A stretch of 64,000 nucleotides of DNA from Allokutzneria multivorans (GCF_039537405.1 NZ_BAABAL010000018.1:186001-250000); one strand, 5' to 3'; shown: positions 6,998 through 15,620, counted from the stretch's first letter. A program made the numbers and translations. Notes: generated by a model not told the origin, from the letters alone.

Positions 6998-8755
6998 GTG
7001 GTTCGCACTCTCAACCTGGGCGTGCTCGCCCACGTGGACGCCGGTAAGACCAGCCTGACCGAACGGCTGCTGCACTCCGCCGGGGTGATCGAGCGCCCCG
7101 GCAGCGTCGACGACGGTGACACGCAGACGGATTCGCTCGCGCTCGAACGGCAGCGCGGGATCACCATCAAGTCGGCCGTGGTGTCCTTCGTCGTCGACGA
7201 CGTCACCGTGAACCTCATCGACACCCCCGGGCACCCGGACTTCATCGCCGAGGTCGAGCGCGTGCTGAGCGTGCTCGACGGCGCGGTGCTGGTGGTGTCG
7301 GGCCTGGAGGGCGTGCAGGCGCAGACCCGCGTGCTGATGCGCACGTTGCGGCGCCTGCGCATCCCGACGCTGGTGTTCGTGAACAAGATGGACCGGCCCA
7401 CCGCCGACGCCGCTCGCACGGTGCGGGCGATGGCGGAGAAGCTGACGCGCTCGGTCGTGCCGCTCGACGACACCGCCCGGCTCGCGGAGGTGCTGGCGGA
7501 GCACGACGACGAGCTGATCGAGTCCTATGTGGACGGCCAGGTCTCGTGGGTGCGATCAGCGCTGGTCGCCCAGACGCGGCGCGCCCTGGTGCACCCGGTC
7601 TTCTTCGGCTCGGCGGTGAGCGGAGCCGGGGTGGACGAGCTGATCGCCGGGATCACGGAGTTCTTGCCCGCCGAGGAGTCCAGCACGGACGGGCCGCTGT
7701 CCGGCACGGTGTTCAAGGTCGAGCGCGGCGCGGGTGGCGAGAAGATCGCCTACGTGCGGATGTTCTCCGGGGTGCTCCGGCCGCGCGAGCGGATCGATGC
7801 GGGCAAGGTGACCGCGCTGAGCGTCTTCGGCGGCGGTGAGCTGGGCTCGGGGCGGATCGGCAAGGTCTGGGGCCTGTCCAAGGTCCGCGTCGGCGACGCC
7901 GTCGGAGCCCCGCGAGCCGGTGTGGAGCGACACTTCGCTCCGCCGACGTTGGAGACCGTGGTGGAGCCGCGTGATCCGTCGGAGCGGGGCTTGCTGCACT
8001 CGGCGCTGACGCAGCTGGCGGAGCAGGACCCGCTGATCAACCTGCGCGAGGACTTCTCCGTGTCGCTGTACGGGGAGGTGCAGAAGGAGGTCATCCAGGC
8101 GACGCTGGCCGCCGAGTACTGCATCGACGTGGACTTCCGCGAGACCACGACGATCCACATCCAGCGGCCGGTGGGCGTCGGCGAGGCGGTGGAGGTGATC
8201 AACACCGACTCCAATCCGTTCCTCGCCACGGTCGGCCTGCGCGTGGAGCCCGGGCCTGCGGAGTTCCGGCTGGAGGTCGAGCTGGGCTCGATGCCGTTCT
8301 CGTTCTTCCGCGCCGTCGAAGAGTCCGTGCGCTCGGCTTTGCAGCGAGCGGAGGTGCGCGACTGCTTGGTCACGATGACGCGATCGGGTTACTGGGCGCG
8401 GCAGAGCCACGCGCACGGCAGCTTCGACAAGTCGATGTCGAGCACGGCGGGCGATTTCCGGGGCTTGGCGCCGGTGGTGCTGCTGGAAGCGTTGCGGCGC
8501 GCGGGCACTGAGGTCTTGGAGCCCATCCACCGTCTGCGGTTGGAGGTTCCCGCGGACACGCTCGGCGCGGTGTCGACGGCGTTGGCGAAACTGCGCGGCG
8601 TGCCGTTGGTGCCGGTGCTGCGTGGGGCGGTGTGCGAGCTGGAGGCGGAGATTCCGGCTGGTCGTGTGCACGCGTTCCAGCAGGCTCTGCCGGGGTTGAC
8701 GCGTGGTGAGGGCGTGGTGGAGGCGGAGTTCGACCGCTACGTGCTCCTCCGGTGA
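6998..8755 (+). CDS. TetM/Otr(A)-like ribosomal protection GTPase
   Basis: An EF-G-like translational GTPase of 585 residues, shorter than TetM (about 640). The G domain has AHVDAGKT, RGIT, DTPGHPDF and NKMD, all intact. Domains III-V follow, including the LREDFSVSLYGEVQKEV and SMSSTAGDFRGLAP regions of the ribosome-protection family. The GTG at 6998 is chosen because it precedes the G domain by a few residues and has GAAGGA about 10 bases upstream. It would remove tetracycline-type drugs from the ribosome; some actinomycete members have other or unknown roles. Its 3' end overlaps the convergent carboxyltransferase gene by 19 bases. Confidence 0.82.
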   Translation: MVRTLNLGVLAHVDAGKTSLTERLLHSAGVIERPGSVDDGDTQTDSLALERQRGITIKSAVVSFVVDDVTVNLIDTPGHPDFIAEVERVLSVLDGAVLVVSGLEGVQAQTRVLMRTLRRLRIPTLVFVNKMDRPTADAARTVRAMAEKLTRSVVPLDDTARLAEVLAEHDDELIESYVDGQVSWVRSALVAQTRRALVHPVFFGSAVSGAGVDELIAGITEFLPAEESSTDGPLSGTVFKVERGAGGEKIAYVRMFSGVLRPRERIDAGKVTALSVFGGGELGSGRIGKVWGLSKVRVGDAVGAPRAGVERHFAPPTLETVVEPRDPSERGLLHSALTQLAEQDPLINLREDFSVSLYGEVQKEVIQATLAAEYCIDVDFRETTTIHIQRPVGVGEAVEVINTDSNPFLATVGLRVEPGPAEFRLEVELGSMPFSFFRAVEESVRSALQRAEVRDCLVTMTRSGYWARQSHAHGSFDKSMSSTAGDFRGLAPVVLLEALRRAGTEVLEPIHRLRLEVPADTLGAVSTALAKLRGVPLVPVLRGAVCELEAEIPAGRVHAFQQALPGLTRGEGVVEAEFDRYVLLR

Positions 8756-10062
8756 GCGATCCCGTGCACGACGCCGAGGTCGATCAGGTCCTGCGGTCGT
8801 AGTTTGAGTTGATCGATCGTCGCGCCGAGTTCTCCGGGCTCGCGCTTGAGGATCGCGTTCGCCGACTCGGGTGCGATGACGGAGAAGTAGGCGTCCGGAG
8901 TGATCCACACCGTGGTGTGCGAGGTGAGGGCGAGCGCGCCGCCGGAGCCGCCTTCGCCGATGACGAGCGTGGTGATCGGGACGCTCGCGTCGGCGACGGC
9001 GGTGAACAGCTCGGCGATGGCGGGGCCGATCCCGTCCTGCTCGGCGAGCGCGTCGTGGGCGGCTCCGGGCGTGTCGACCAGCGTCAAGATGGGCAGGCGC
9101 AGCCGGTTCGCCAGCCGCACCAGACGCGCGGCGGCGCGGAATCCGGCTGGGCTGTTGGCGGTTCCGGTCTGCGCGGCGTAGGCGAGGGTGTTCCCTTGGC
9201 GGCTACCGAAGCCGCAGAGCATGCCCGGGTCGGCGCTGCCCAGGGGGAAGCGGCGGTCGAAGTGGTCGTCCAGGTAGGCCTCGGCGCGGGGGCGCTCGGC
9301 GGCGCGCGCACGTCGCACGGCCTCCGCGCCGGTGGCCGGGAGGTCGTTGTGCCCGAGCGCGTTCGGCACGTCAGGGGCATCGGCGGTGGTGGGTTCGAGC
9401 AGCGGCAGGAGTTCGGCGAGCGCGGCGCCGACGTCCGCGAGCTCCACCAGTCGGTGCACCTGGCCGAGGGCGAGCTTTCCCTTGCTGGTGAAGGCTTCCG
9501 TGTTGTCGGAGTTGTCGGAGTCGCCGCGCACGCGTGCTCCGGCGAAGCCGATCGTGGCGTCGGGGACCGCGAGCAGGACGTCCGCGCTTGCGGCTACCGA
9601 GGCCCAGGCTCCGCCCGCGACGGGGTTGCGCAGCACGGTGACGTGCGGCAATCCGGCAGCTCGGAGCCGCGCCGCCGCGCCCGCGATGCGTTGCATCTGC
9701 AGCAGCGCGCGCATGCCTTCCTGCATGCGGCTGCCGCCGGAGGCGACGAGCGAGACCACGGGCAGGCCCCGTCGCACGGCCTCGTCGAAGGCTCCGACGA
9801 GGAGGTCTCCGGTGCGCGAGCCGAGTGAGCCGCCGAAGTAGCGGAAGTCGAAGGAGATCAGCACGCACTCGCCGCCCCCGCGAATCCGCCCGTGTCCACA
9901 AAGGACGGATTCGCGGGGGCCGTGATCGGCGCTCAGCTCGCGTTGCTTCTCCGCGTAGCCCGGCCACCCGAGCGGGTCGGACACCTCGCCGCTGATCTCC
10001 GAGAAGCCGGAGAAGGACTCAGCGACCAGGCGGAGCACGTCACGGGCACTGCGCGGGTCCAT
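8737..10062 (-). CDS. Fused acyl-CoA carboxyltransferase (AccD-like plus AccA-like halves)
   Basis: A 441-residue protein with two crotonase-fold halves. The first (to about residue 235) carries the AccD signature SGGSRMQEGM but lacks the N-terminal zinc ribbon. The second carries the AccA signature (LVDTPGA, GEGGSGGALAL). It lies in a malonate block next to matB/matC-like genes. It could carboxylate acetyl- or propionyl-CoA with a biotin partner encoded elsewhere, or run as a malonyl decarboxylase subunit like MdcDE; context alone does not decide. The ATG directly follows CTAG, and the repeat end supplies CAGGAG as ribosome site. Confidence 0.85.
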   Translation of the reverse strand: MDPRSARDVLRLVAESFSGFSEISGEVSDPLGWPGYAEKQRELSADHGPRESVLCGHGRIRGGGECVLISFDFRYFGGSLGSRTGDLLVGAFDEAVRRGLPVVSLVASGGSRMQEGMRALLQMQRIAGAAARLRAAGLPHVTVLRNPVAGGAWASVAASADVLLAVPDATIGFAGARVRGDSDNSDNTEAFTSKGKLALGQVHRLVELADVGAALAELLPLLEPTTADAPDVPNALGHNDLPATGAEAVRRARAAERPRAEAYLDDHFDRRFPLGSADPGMLCGFGSRQGNTLAYAAQTGTANSPAGFRAAARLVRLANRLRLPILTLVDTPGAAHDALAEQDGIGPAIAELFTAVADASVPITTLVIGEGGSGGALALTSHTTVWITPDAYFSVIAPESANAILKREPGELGATIDQLKLRPQDLIDLGVVHGIAHRRST

Positions 10063-10249
10063 CTAGCTCCTGTCCTGTGTGAGGGCGGGTAGGGCAGTCT
10101 TCAAGACCACCGAACCCCCCTTTCGATCATCGCCAACCGCCCCCTACTTCGGGCGGCCCCGATGGTGTGTCGTGGTTGAAGACCGTGGAGACGGGGGTTT
10201 GTGGGTCTTGAAGACTGGTGAACCCGACGGCTTTCGCGGCGCGGTCTAG
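10063..10249. mobile_element. CTAG-bounded insertion splitting the matB-carboxyltransferase junction
   Basis: CTAG stands at 10063-10066, immediately before the carboxyltransferase ATG, and again at 10246-10249, containing the TAG stop of the ligase gene. The left end CTCCTGTCCTGTGTGAG resembles the terminal repeat of the element at 1322-1530; the right end does not. Without the insert the ligase TAG would directly abut the next ATG. Confidence 0.4.
10097..10215 (-). repeat. GTCTTCAAGAC intergenic repeat, copy B
   Basis: Ends are GTCTTCAAGACC and GGTCTTGAAGAC. The interior reads GATCATCGCCAACCGC, the reverse complement of the block in copies A, D and E, so this copy is inverted relative to them. 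It lies between two minus-strand genes. Confidence 0.75.
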
Positions 10250-11691
10250 CTCCTCTGGCTCAGGGCCTTCTTCATGACCTTGCCCATGTCGTTGCGGGGC
10301 AACGCTTCGAGGTAGTGCACGACGCGCGGTCGCTTGTGCGGGGTGAGCAGGCGGGCGACGTGGTCGGCCAGCTCCTGGGGGCTCGGCGCCTCGCCGTCGG
10401 GCACCACCCAGGCGACGATCCGCTCTCCCAGGTCGTCGTCGGGTTCGCCGGTGACCGCGACCTCGACGACGCCCGGGTGCTCCAGCAGCGCGTTCTCCAC
10501 CTCGCCCGCGCCGACCTTGTAGCCACCGGTCTTGATCAGGTCGACCGCGCGCCGGCCGACGATGCGGATGTAGCCGTCCTTGCCGCGCGTGGCCACGTCG
10601 CCGGTGCGGAACCAGCCGTCGCGGAAGGCTTCGGCGGTGGCGTCGGGGCGGTTGAGGTACTCCAGGAACAGGTTGGGGCCTCGGACTTCGATCTCGCCGA
10701 CGGTCTCGTCGTCCTCGCCTTCGATCGGCGCGCCGGACTCGTCCACGAGCCGCACGTCCACGCCGTCCACGGGCGGGCCGACGGTGCCGGGACGTCGCTC
10801 CCCCGCCGCGCGCACGGAGCAGTTCATCAGCGTCTCGGACATGCCGTAGCGCTCCACGACGAGCTGGCCGGTGGCGTCGGAGATGCGCTGGTGCACGCTC
10901 GCGGGCAGTGGCGCGGAGCCGGAGACCAGCAGCCGGGCACGCCCGATGGCCTTGGCCAGTTCGGGGTCGGCTTCGGCGTCGGCGACCAGGCGGCTGTACA
11001 TGGTCGGGACGCCGAACATCATCGTGGCCGCGCCGCCCAGTTCGGCGCCGATCCCGGCGGTGGAGAAGGCGCCCAGGTGGTGCAGGGTGCCGCCGAGGCG
11101 CAGCGGTCCGAGCACGCCGACGCCCAGGCCGTGCACGTGGAACAGCGGCAGCCCGTGCACGAGCACGTCCTCGCTGGTCCACTCCCACGCGCCCGCGAGG
11201 CTGTCGAGGTTGCTGGAGATCGAACGCCGAGGCAGCACGACGCCCTTGGGGGCGCCGGTGGTTCCGGAGGTGTAGATGACCAGCGCGGGAGCTTCGGCGT
11301 CCGGCTCGGGCAGCTTCTCCGGCTCGGTGGCGGGCACGTCGAGGCCGACATCGACGCGCCTGATGTCGCCGAAGCCGTCGGGCAGCGTCGTCCCGGGTGC
11401 GCTCAGGACCAGACCGGGCGCGCTGTCGCCGAGGATGTGCGCCAGCTCGCGCTCGCCGATCTTGGGGTTGATCGGGACCGCGGGCACACCGGCGAGCAGC
11501 GCGGCGACCACGCCCACGCACGTCTCGATGCTGTTGGTGGCCCACACCGCGACCCGGCCCACCCCGGCCAGCTCGCCCGCCAGGTGCCCGGCGACGCCAG
11601 CCAGCTCGCGGTAGCTCAGCGCGCGCTCGCCGAAGCGGATCGCCTCGCGCTCTGTAGGTTCGGCCAACGCCGGGAACAGCGGGGAGTTCAT
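10246..11691 (-). CDS. matB: MatB-like malonyl-CoA / acyl-CoA ligase
   Basis: A 481-residue ANL-superfamily AMP-forming ligase. P-loop YTSGTTGAPKGVV is at about 140-152, the A5 motif ERYGMSET at about 276, RTGD at about 364, and the C-terminal catalytic Lys in MGKVMKK. Length and short N-terminus fit malonyl-CoA synthetase MatB rather than a long-chain ligase. It would activate malonate (or methylmalonate) to its CoA thioester. It starts 10 bases after the carrier gene, so they form one operon with the carboxyltransferase. Confidence 0.82.
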   Translation of the reverse strand: MNSPLFPALAEPTEREAIRFGERALSYRELAGVAGHLAGELAGVGRVAVWATNSIETCVGVVAALLAGVPAVPINPKIGERELAHILGDSAPGLVLSAPGTTLPDGFGDIRRVDVGLDVPATEPEKLPEPDAEAPALVIYTSGTTGAPKGVVLPRRSISSNLDSLAGAWEWTSEDVLVHGLPLFHVHGLGVGVLGPLRLGGTLHHLGAFSTAGIGAELGGAATMMFGVPTMYSRLVADAEADPELAKAIGRARLLVSGSAPLPASVHQRISDATGQLVVERYGMSETLMNCSVRAAGERRPGTVGPPVDGVDVRLVDESGAPIEGEDDETVGEIEVRGPNLFLEYLNRPDATAEAFRDGWFRTGDVATRGKDGYIRIVGRRAVDLIKTGGYKVGAGEVENALLEHPGVVEVAVTGEPDDDLGERIVAWVVPDGEAPSPQELADHVARLLTPHKRPRVVHYLEALPRNDMGKVMKKALSQRS

Positions 11692-11701
11692 CTCAAGCCC
11701 T

Positions 11702-12952
11702 TCATCCGACTACTGCCAGGACGGCCCACAACACCACCGGTGAGGCGGCGACGATGATCGCGCCGTACCGCAGAAGCTGCTTGAAGAACGCGTCGCGGTC
11801 AACATCGCGGGCGTTGGCCAGCACGATGGCGCCGTTGGTGGAGAAGGGGCTCACGTCGACCACGGTCGCGGCGACGGCGAGGGCGGCGACCATGCTCACG
11901 GGGTCGATGTGACCCACCGAGAGCAGCGGAACCGCGAGCGGGATGGTCGCGCCGAGCACGCCGACCGAGGACGCGAGCGCGGAGACGATCGCGCCGATGA
12001 ACAGCAGCAGGAGCACCGCGAGCGTGGGTGATCCCACGTCCCGCACGGCGTTGCCGACGTAGGTCACCGCACCCATCTGCTGCAGCACCGACACGTAGGT
12101 GAGCACGCCGCAGATGAGCAGCACGGTCGGCCAGGTGATCTTGTTGACGGCCTCGGCGTTGATCTTGGGGGCGGCCACGCCGAGCACGACCGCGATGGTG
12201 ATCGCGACCAAGCCGACGTTGAGGTCGAACGCCAGCGTCAGCACCACGAGCGTGACCAGGCCGAGCAGCGTCAGCACCTGGTGGAAGGTGATCGGCTCGC
12301 GCGGCGCCGCCTCGGTGTTCTCGGAGTTCTCGGTGGGCTTGTCGGCGCGCCCGAGCTTGAGGCCGCCGAAGACCACGAACACGATCGCGGCGATCACCGC
12401 GTTGGCCACGAGGCTGGCCAGGAAGAGCGCGATCTCGTTCTGCGGCAGGCTGTTGCGCTCGACGACGCCGTTGACGATCGCGCCGTAGACGCTGATGGGC
12501 GAGAAGCCGCCGGCCTGTGCGCCGTGCACGACGAGCGCGCCCATGAGCAGCTGGTTGATGCCGTAGCGGTTGGCCAGGTTGAGCGCGATCGGCGCGACGA
12601 TGGCGACGGCCGCCGGGCTGACCGCTCCGATCGCGGTGAGCAGTCCGGTGACGCCGAACATCACCCACGGGATGACCGCGATCCGGCCGCCGACCATCCG
12701 CACGGCGAGGTCGACGAGCCGGTCGACGGTGCCGTTGGCGCGGGCGATGCCGAAGAGGTAGGTCACCCCGACCAGCACCACGAAGATGTCGCCGGGGAAA
12801 CCGCTGAGCACCTTCTCCGCGGTGAGGCCGCCGACTCCCGTGCCGACCAGGAACGCCGCGGCGAAGCCGAGACCGCCCATGTTCACCGACAGCGTGGTGG
12901 CCAGGGTGAAGACCAGGGCCAGTACGAGGATGGAGATCAGCTCGGGTGACAT
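11702..12952 (-). CDS. MatC-like malonate/dicarboxylate carrier
   Basis: A 416-residue polytopic membrane protein with about 11-12 hydrophobic helices. The N-terminal segment (NMGGLGFAAAFLVG, then FPGDIFVVLVGVTYLFGIA) resembles the MatC N-terminal family, and the second half (STNGAIVLANA) resembles ion-transporter/ArsB-like carriers. It would import malonate for the ligase encoded 10 bases downstream. As the first gene of the operon it is preceded by two palindromes. Confidence 0.8.
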   Translation of the reverse strand: MSPELISILVLALVFTLATTLSVNMGGLGFAAAFLVGTGVGGLTAEKVLSGFPGDIFVVLVGVTYLFGIARANGTVDRLVDLAVRMVGGRIAVIPWVMFGVTGLLTAIGAVSPAAVAIVAPIALNLANRYGINQLLMGALVVHGAQAGGFSPISVYGAIVNGVVERNSLPQNEIALFLASLVANAVIAAIVFVVFGGLKLGRADKPTENSENTEAAPREPITFHQVLTLLGLVTLVVLTLAFDLNVGLVAITIAVVLGVAAPKINAEAVNKITWPTVLLICGVLTYVSVLQQMGAVTYVGNAVRDVGSPTLAVLLLLFIGAIVSALASSVGVLGATIPLAVPLLSVGHIDPVSMVAALAVAATVVDVSPFSTNGAIVLANARDVDRDAFFKQLLRYGAIIVAASPVVLWAVLAVVG

Positions 12953-12965
12953 CGGCGGCTCCCGG

Positions 12966-12987
12966 ATTGGCCAATTGGCTCAGCCAA
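12966..12987. promoter_or_regulatory. Double palindrome upstream of the malonate operon
   Basis: ATTGGCCAAT (12966-12975) is perfect and is followed directly by TTGGC-TCA-GCCAA (12975-12987). Short dyads of this kind are typical GntR/FadR operators. The FadR-type gene at 13802 is the nearest candidate regulator. Confidence 0.55.
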
Positions 12988-13039
12988 TATCGGCGTGCGT
13001 CCCCGGCCGTGTCAAGCACCGGGGAGCACGCCCGCCCGC

Positions 13040-13324
13040 TCAGGCGCTCTGCACGATCTTCACGTAGGCGGCCTCGACGTAGGTGCTGCCGCCGCTGAGG
13101 AACACCACGGAGCGCCTGTTGTACGTCCGGGTGCCGCACTCCGAGGAGCGGGAGCCGCCCTTGGAGAGCGTGGCGACCGGCTTGTTCGACTTGTTGTAGA
13201 CGTTGGTGCCGTTGTACTGGGCGACCACCGAGCACGCGGCCTTGGCAGCCGGGGCGGCGACGGCCGCTCCACCGGAAGCGACGGAGGCGGCGAGCACCGC
13301 GCCCGCGATCAGGAGAACGCGCAT
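13040..13324 (-). CDS. Small secreted protein, SH3-like, paralogue of the next gene
   Basis: A 94-residue protein with a Sec signal peptide (MRVLLIAGAVLAA... ending AVAA-P near residue 24) and a mature part of about 70 residues with two Cys that could form a disulfide. The pattern YNGTNVYNKSNKPVATLSKG resembles a bacterial SH3 repeat. It is a tandem paralogue of the gene starting at 13636. Function unknown; a wall-associated or extracellular role is inferred from export only. Confidence 0.75.
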   Translation of the reverse strand: MRVLLIAGAVLAASVASGGAAVAAPAAKAACSVVAQYNGTNVYNKSNKPVATLSKGGSRSSECGTRTYNRRSVVFLSGGSTYVEAAYVKIVQSA

Positions 13325-13351
13325 TTCTTCCTCTCGTTGAAGGACAATTCC

Positions 13352-13636
13352 TCAGACCCGAGCGTTGATGGAGACATCCTCGGCGAGCACGACCGTCTTG
13401 TCGCCTGCCAGGAAGACGAGTCCCTTCTTGGGGCTGCACGCGGAATCCTTCGACTTGCCCTTCCTGAGCGTGCCGACCTGAGTCCTGCTGGCGATGTCAA
13501 CAATGGGGGTGTTCCGCTTGGCGACCACGAAGCACATGCTCTGCTTGCCCGCGACCTGCGACTCAGCGGCGACGGCTGCGCCTCCGGAGCTGAGGACGGC
13601 GGCGGCGACTGCGGTGGCGATCAGGGAAACGCGCAT
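13352..13636 (-). CDS. Small secreted protein, paralogue of the downstream gene
   Basis: Also 94 residues with a signal peptide (MRVSLIATAVAAAVLSSGGAAVAA) and two Cys spaced much as in its neighbour. RNTPIVDIASRTQVGTLRKGKS corresponds to the SH3-like core of the downstream copy. The 27-base gap and equal length point to tandem duplication followed by divergence. GAGGAAG lies a few bases upstream of the ATG. Confidence 0.75.
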   Translation of the reverse strand: MRVSLIATAVAAAVLSSGGAAVAAESQVAGKQSMCFVVAKRNTPIVDIASRTQVGTLRKGKSKDSACSPKKGLVFLAGDKTVVLAEDVSINARV

Positions 13637-13801
13637 GACTTCCTCTCAACGGGATGACGGGGACATATCGACCCCGCAACGGGAGTATGCACAAACACGA
13701 ATTGAATGTGCTTCACCATTCGGCGGGGGCCGGAGCTTTATCGCCGATGTGGAGACTTGAATTCGCCGACCGGCTACGGAGGGTGGTGTTAGCCTGATCA
13801 T

Positions 13802-14503
13802 GTGCCCGAACCGTTGCGCCCGCTGGGCAGGCCGCGCCTCTACGAGCAGGTGCTGCACCGGTTGCGGGAGTACGTCGCCGCCAACGGCCTCGGCCGGGGC
13901 GACAAGCTGCCCACCGAGCGCGATCTCGCCGAGCGGCTCCAGGTCAGCCGGGCGTCGGTGAAGCAGGCCGTGGTGGTGCTCGAGGTGCAGGGCCTGGTGG
14001 ACGTGCGCCAGGGCGGCGGGATCTACCTGCGCGCGGACACCCTCGACGGCGAGCCCGTGACCGAGTTGGAGGCGCGCAGGCGCAGGTTGCCCGACGTGCT
14101 GGAGGCCCGGGAGGCGTTGGAGACCAAGCTCGCCGAGCTGGCCGCCGAGCGCCGCACCGAGCAGGACCTGGCGCGGATCGACGCGGCGTTGGAGCTGATG
14201 GCGGAGCTGATCGACTCCGGCGGCGCGGTGGACGAGGGCGACCGGCGTTTCCACGAGGCCATCGCGGCGGCGGCGCGCAGCACGTTGCTGGCGGACTTCA
14301 TGAGAGCCATCTCCGGCCCGGTCGCCGAGAGCCGCCGCGAGTCGCTGCGCCAGCCCGGCAGGCCGTCGCGGTCACTGGCGCAGCACCGCGCGATCGCCGA
14401 GGCGATCCGGGCCGGTGACCCGCGCGCGGCGAGTGCGGCGATGCGCCGCCACCTCAAGACGGTCGCTCGGGTCAGGTTGCTGGACTGGACGCCGGAGAAC
14501 TGA
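13802..14503 (+). CDS. GntR-family regulator, FadR/FCD subgroup
   Basis: A 233-residue protein with an N-terminal winged helix (LPTERDLAERLQVSRASVKQAVVVLEVQGLVDVRQGGGIY) and a C-terminal all-helical FCD domain that usually binds a carboxylate. TAGCCT 6 bases before the GTG indicates leaderless transcription. Rhizobial and Streptomyces malonate loci carry a GntR regulator (MatR), so this is a reasonable controller of the operon starting at 12952, though two small secreted genes lie between. Confidence 0.85.
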   Translation: MPEPLRPLGRPRLYEQVLHRLREYVAANGLGRGDKLPTERDLAERLQVSRASVKQAVVVLEVQGLVDVRQGGGIYLRADTLDGEPVTELEARRRRLPDVLEAREALETKLAELAAERRTEQDLARIDAALELMAELIDSGGAVDEGDRRFHEAIAAAARSTLLADFMRAISGPVAESRRESLRQPGRPSRSLAQHRAIAEAIRAGDPRAASAAMRRHLKTVARVRLLDWTPEN

Positions 14504-14607
14504 ACCTCGTCCACAATGGACTCCAGGTGGCTCTGCGGTGGTTCGGCGCCGTGGTCCAGCGCGTACTTCATGACCAGAGCTTCGCCGATGTCGAGCACGG
14601 CGGGGGT

Positions 14608-14727
14608 GAGCCCTGGTCGGGCTCGGCGTGTGGGCGCTGACCGTGCTCGGCGCCGCGTGGCTCGGCCGGGCGGGTCGTCCCGGTCCGGCCGAGGCTCTGC
14701 TGCTGCGGCTCGCCTACTCGTGGTGCA
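14608..14727 (+). pseudogene. Remnant resembling the C-terminus of a DUF418 membrane protein
   Basis: The plus strand reads a helix (LVGLGVWALTVLGAAWLG) followed by RPGPAEALLLRLAYS. This matches the closing segment of DUF418 proteins (a helix, then GPxEWLLRRLTY). No start codon, upstream domains or intact stop context is present, so it looks like a gene fragment. The flanking 14510-14600 has no recognisable gene. Confidence 0.4.
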
Positions 14728-15163
14728 GGGTGGTCCCGGTGACCCTTTCGGCCTTGATGCGCAGGACGAGGCGGTGTTCTGCGACCATCTCCACGAGGAA
14801 GGCGTCTCTGTCCGGGACCTCCCCCGCCATCGCCAGCAGCTCCAGTCCGGCCGCGTCGCCCGGCGTGGTGCTCACCTCCGAGACCTCGCCGAGACCTTCC
14901 ACCACCGCGAAGGTCATGTGGTCCGGTTCCGCCACGTGCAGCGAGGCGCGCGGGTGCCTGCGCACGTGCCCCGGCTTCGCGCGTGTGGCGGTGGTGGAGA
15001 TCCGCGCGACCCGTCCCACCGGGTCCCACGTGTGCAGCATCGTGGCGAGGTGCGGAGTGCCGTCCTTCTTCACCGTGGCCACGACCCCGAACCGTTGTGC
15101 CGCAAGCAGTTCGTCGATCTCGCTGGCACTCAGGCTCCGCGGCTTCGGCTTCTCGTCGCTCAT
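14714..15163 (-). CDS. Pyridoxamine-5'-phosphate-oxidase-fold protein (PPOX class)
   Basis: A 149-residue split-barrel protein. The N-terminal LLAAQRFGVVATVKKDGTPHLATM is the usual PPOX entry, and KPGHVRRHPRASLHV forms the cofactor-facing region. Actinobacterial members of this size are often F420-dependent reductases or FMN/heme binders; which applies is not clear. The ATG at 15163 is preferred over upstream frames because the domain begins just after it. Confidence 0.8.
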   Translation of the reverse strand: MSDEKPKPRSLSASEIDELLAAQRFGVVATVKKDGTPHLATMLHTWDPVGRVARISTTATRAKPGHVRRHPRASLHVAEPDHMTFAVVEGLGEVSEVSTTPGDAAGLELLAMAGEVPDRDAFLVEMVAEHRLVLRIKAERVTGTTLHHE

Positions 15164-15266
15164 GCCCACGATTGTGCCCCTCGCGCGCGGCTTCGTGAAG
15201 AAGGCACTTCCTCGTTCCCCCGCAACACCTTTGCTCACCGCCGACGCCAAGAACGCCGTCGCGTAC

Positions 15267-15620
15267 TCAACGCAGGAGGCAGAACTCGTTGTCTTCGGGG
15301 TCGGCGAGGACGGCCCAGCCGGTGCCGTCGGGGTTGCGTTCGTCGGAGACCAACCGTGCGCCGAGGGCCAAGAGGCGCTCGACCTCGGCGTCGCGGGGTT
15401 GGTCGGGGCGCAGGCACACGTGCACGCGGTTCTTGACGACCTTGCCTTCGGGGACACGGTTGAAGTGGAGGTTCATCCCGGTGGGGAGCGCGATCACCGT
15501 CTCCGCGTCACCGGGCCGGTCCTCGGGGTGGCGCGGGTGGCCGACGACCTGTTCCCAGAACGCGGCCAGCTCGTAGGGGTTCGCGCAGTCGAAAGCGACG
15601 TTGAAGACGGTTGAGCCCAT
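15267..15620 (-). CDS. VOC / glyoxalase-like domain protein
   Basis: A 117-residue single-domain protein starting MGSTVFNVAFDCANPYELAAFW, the usual opening of the Glyoxalase_6-like group, and ending DPEDNEFCLL with the conserved metal-site Glu region. Such proteins bind small hydrophobic ligands or metals; substrate unknown. The start at 15620 is chosen from family alignment. Confidence 0.82.
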   Translation of the reverse strand: MGSTVFNVAFDCANPYELAAFWEQVVGHPRHPEDRPGDAETVIALPTGMNLHFNRVPEGKVVKNRVHVCLRPDQPRDAEVERLLALGARLVSDERNPDGTGWAVLADPEDNEFCLLR

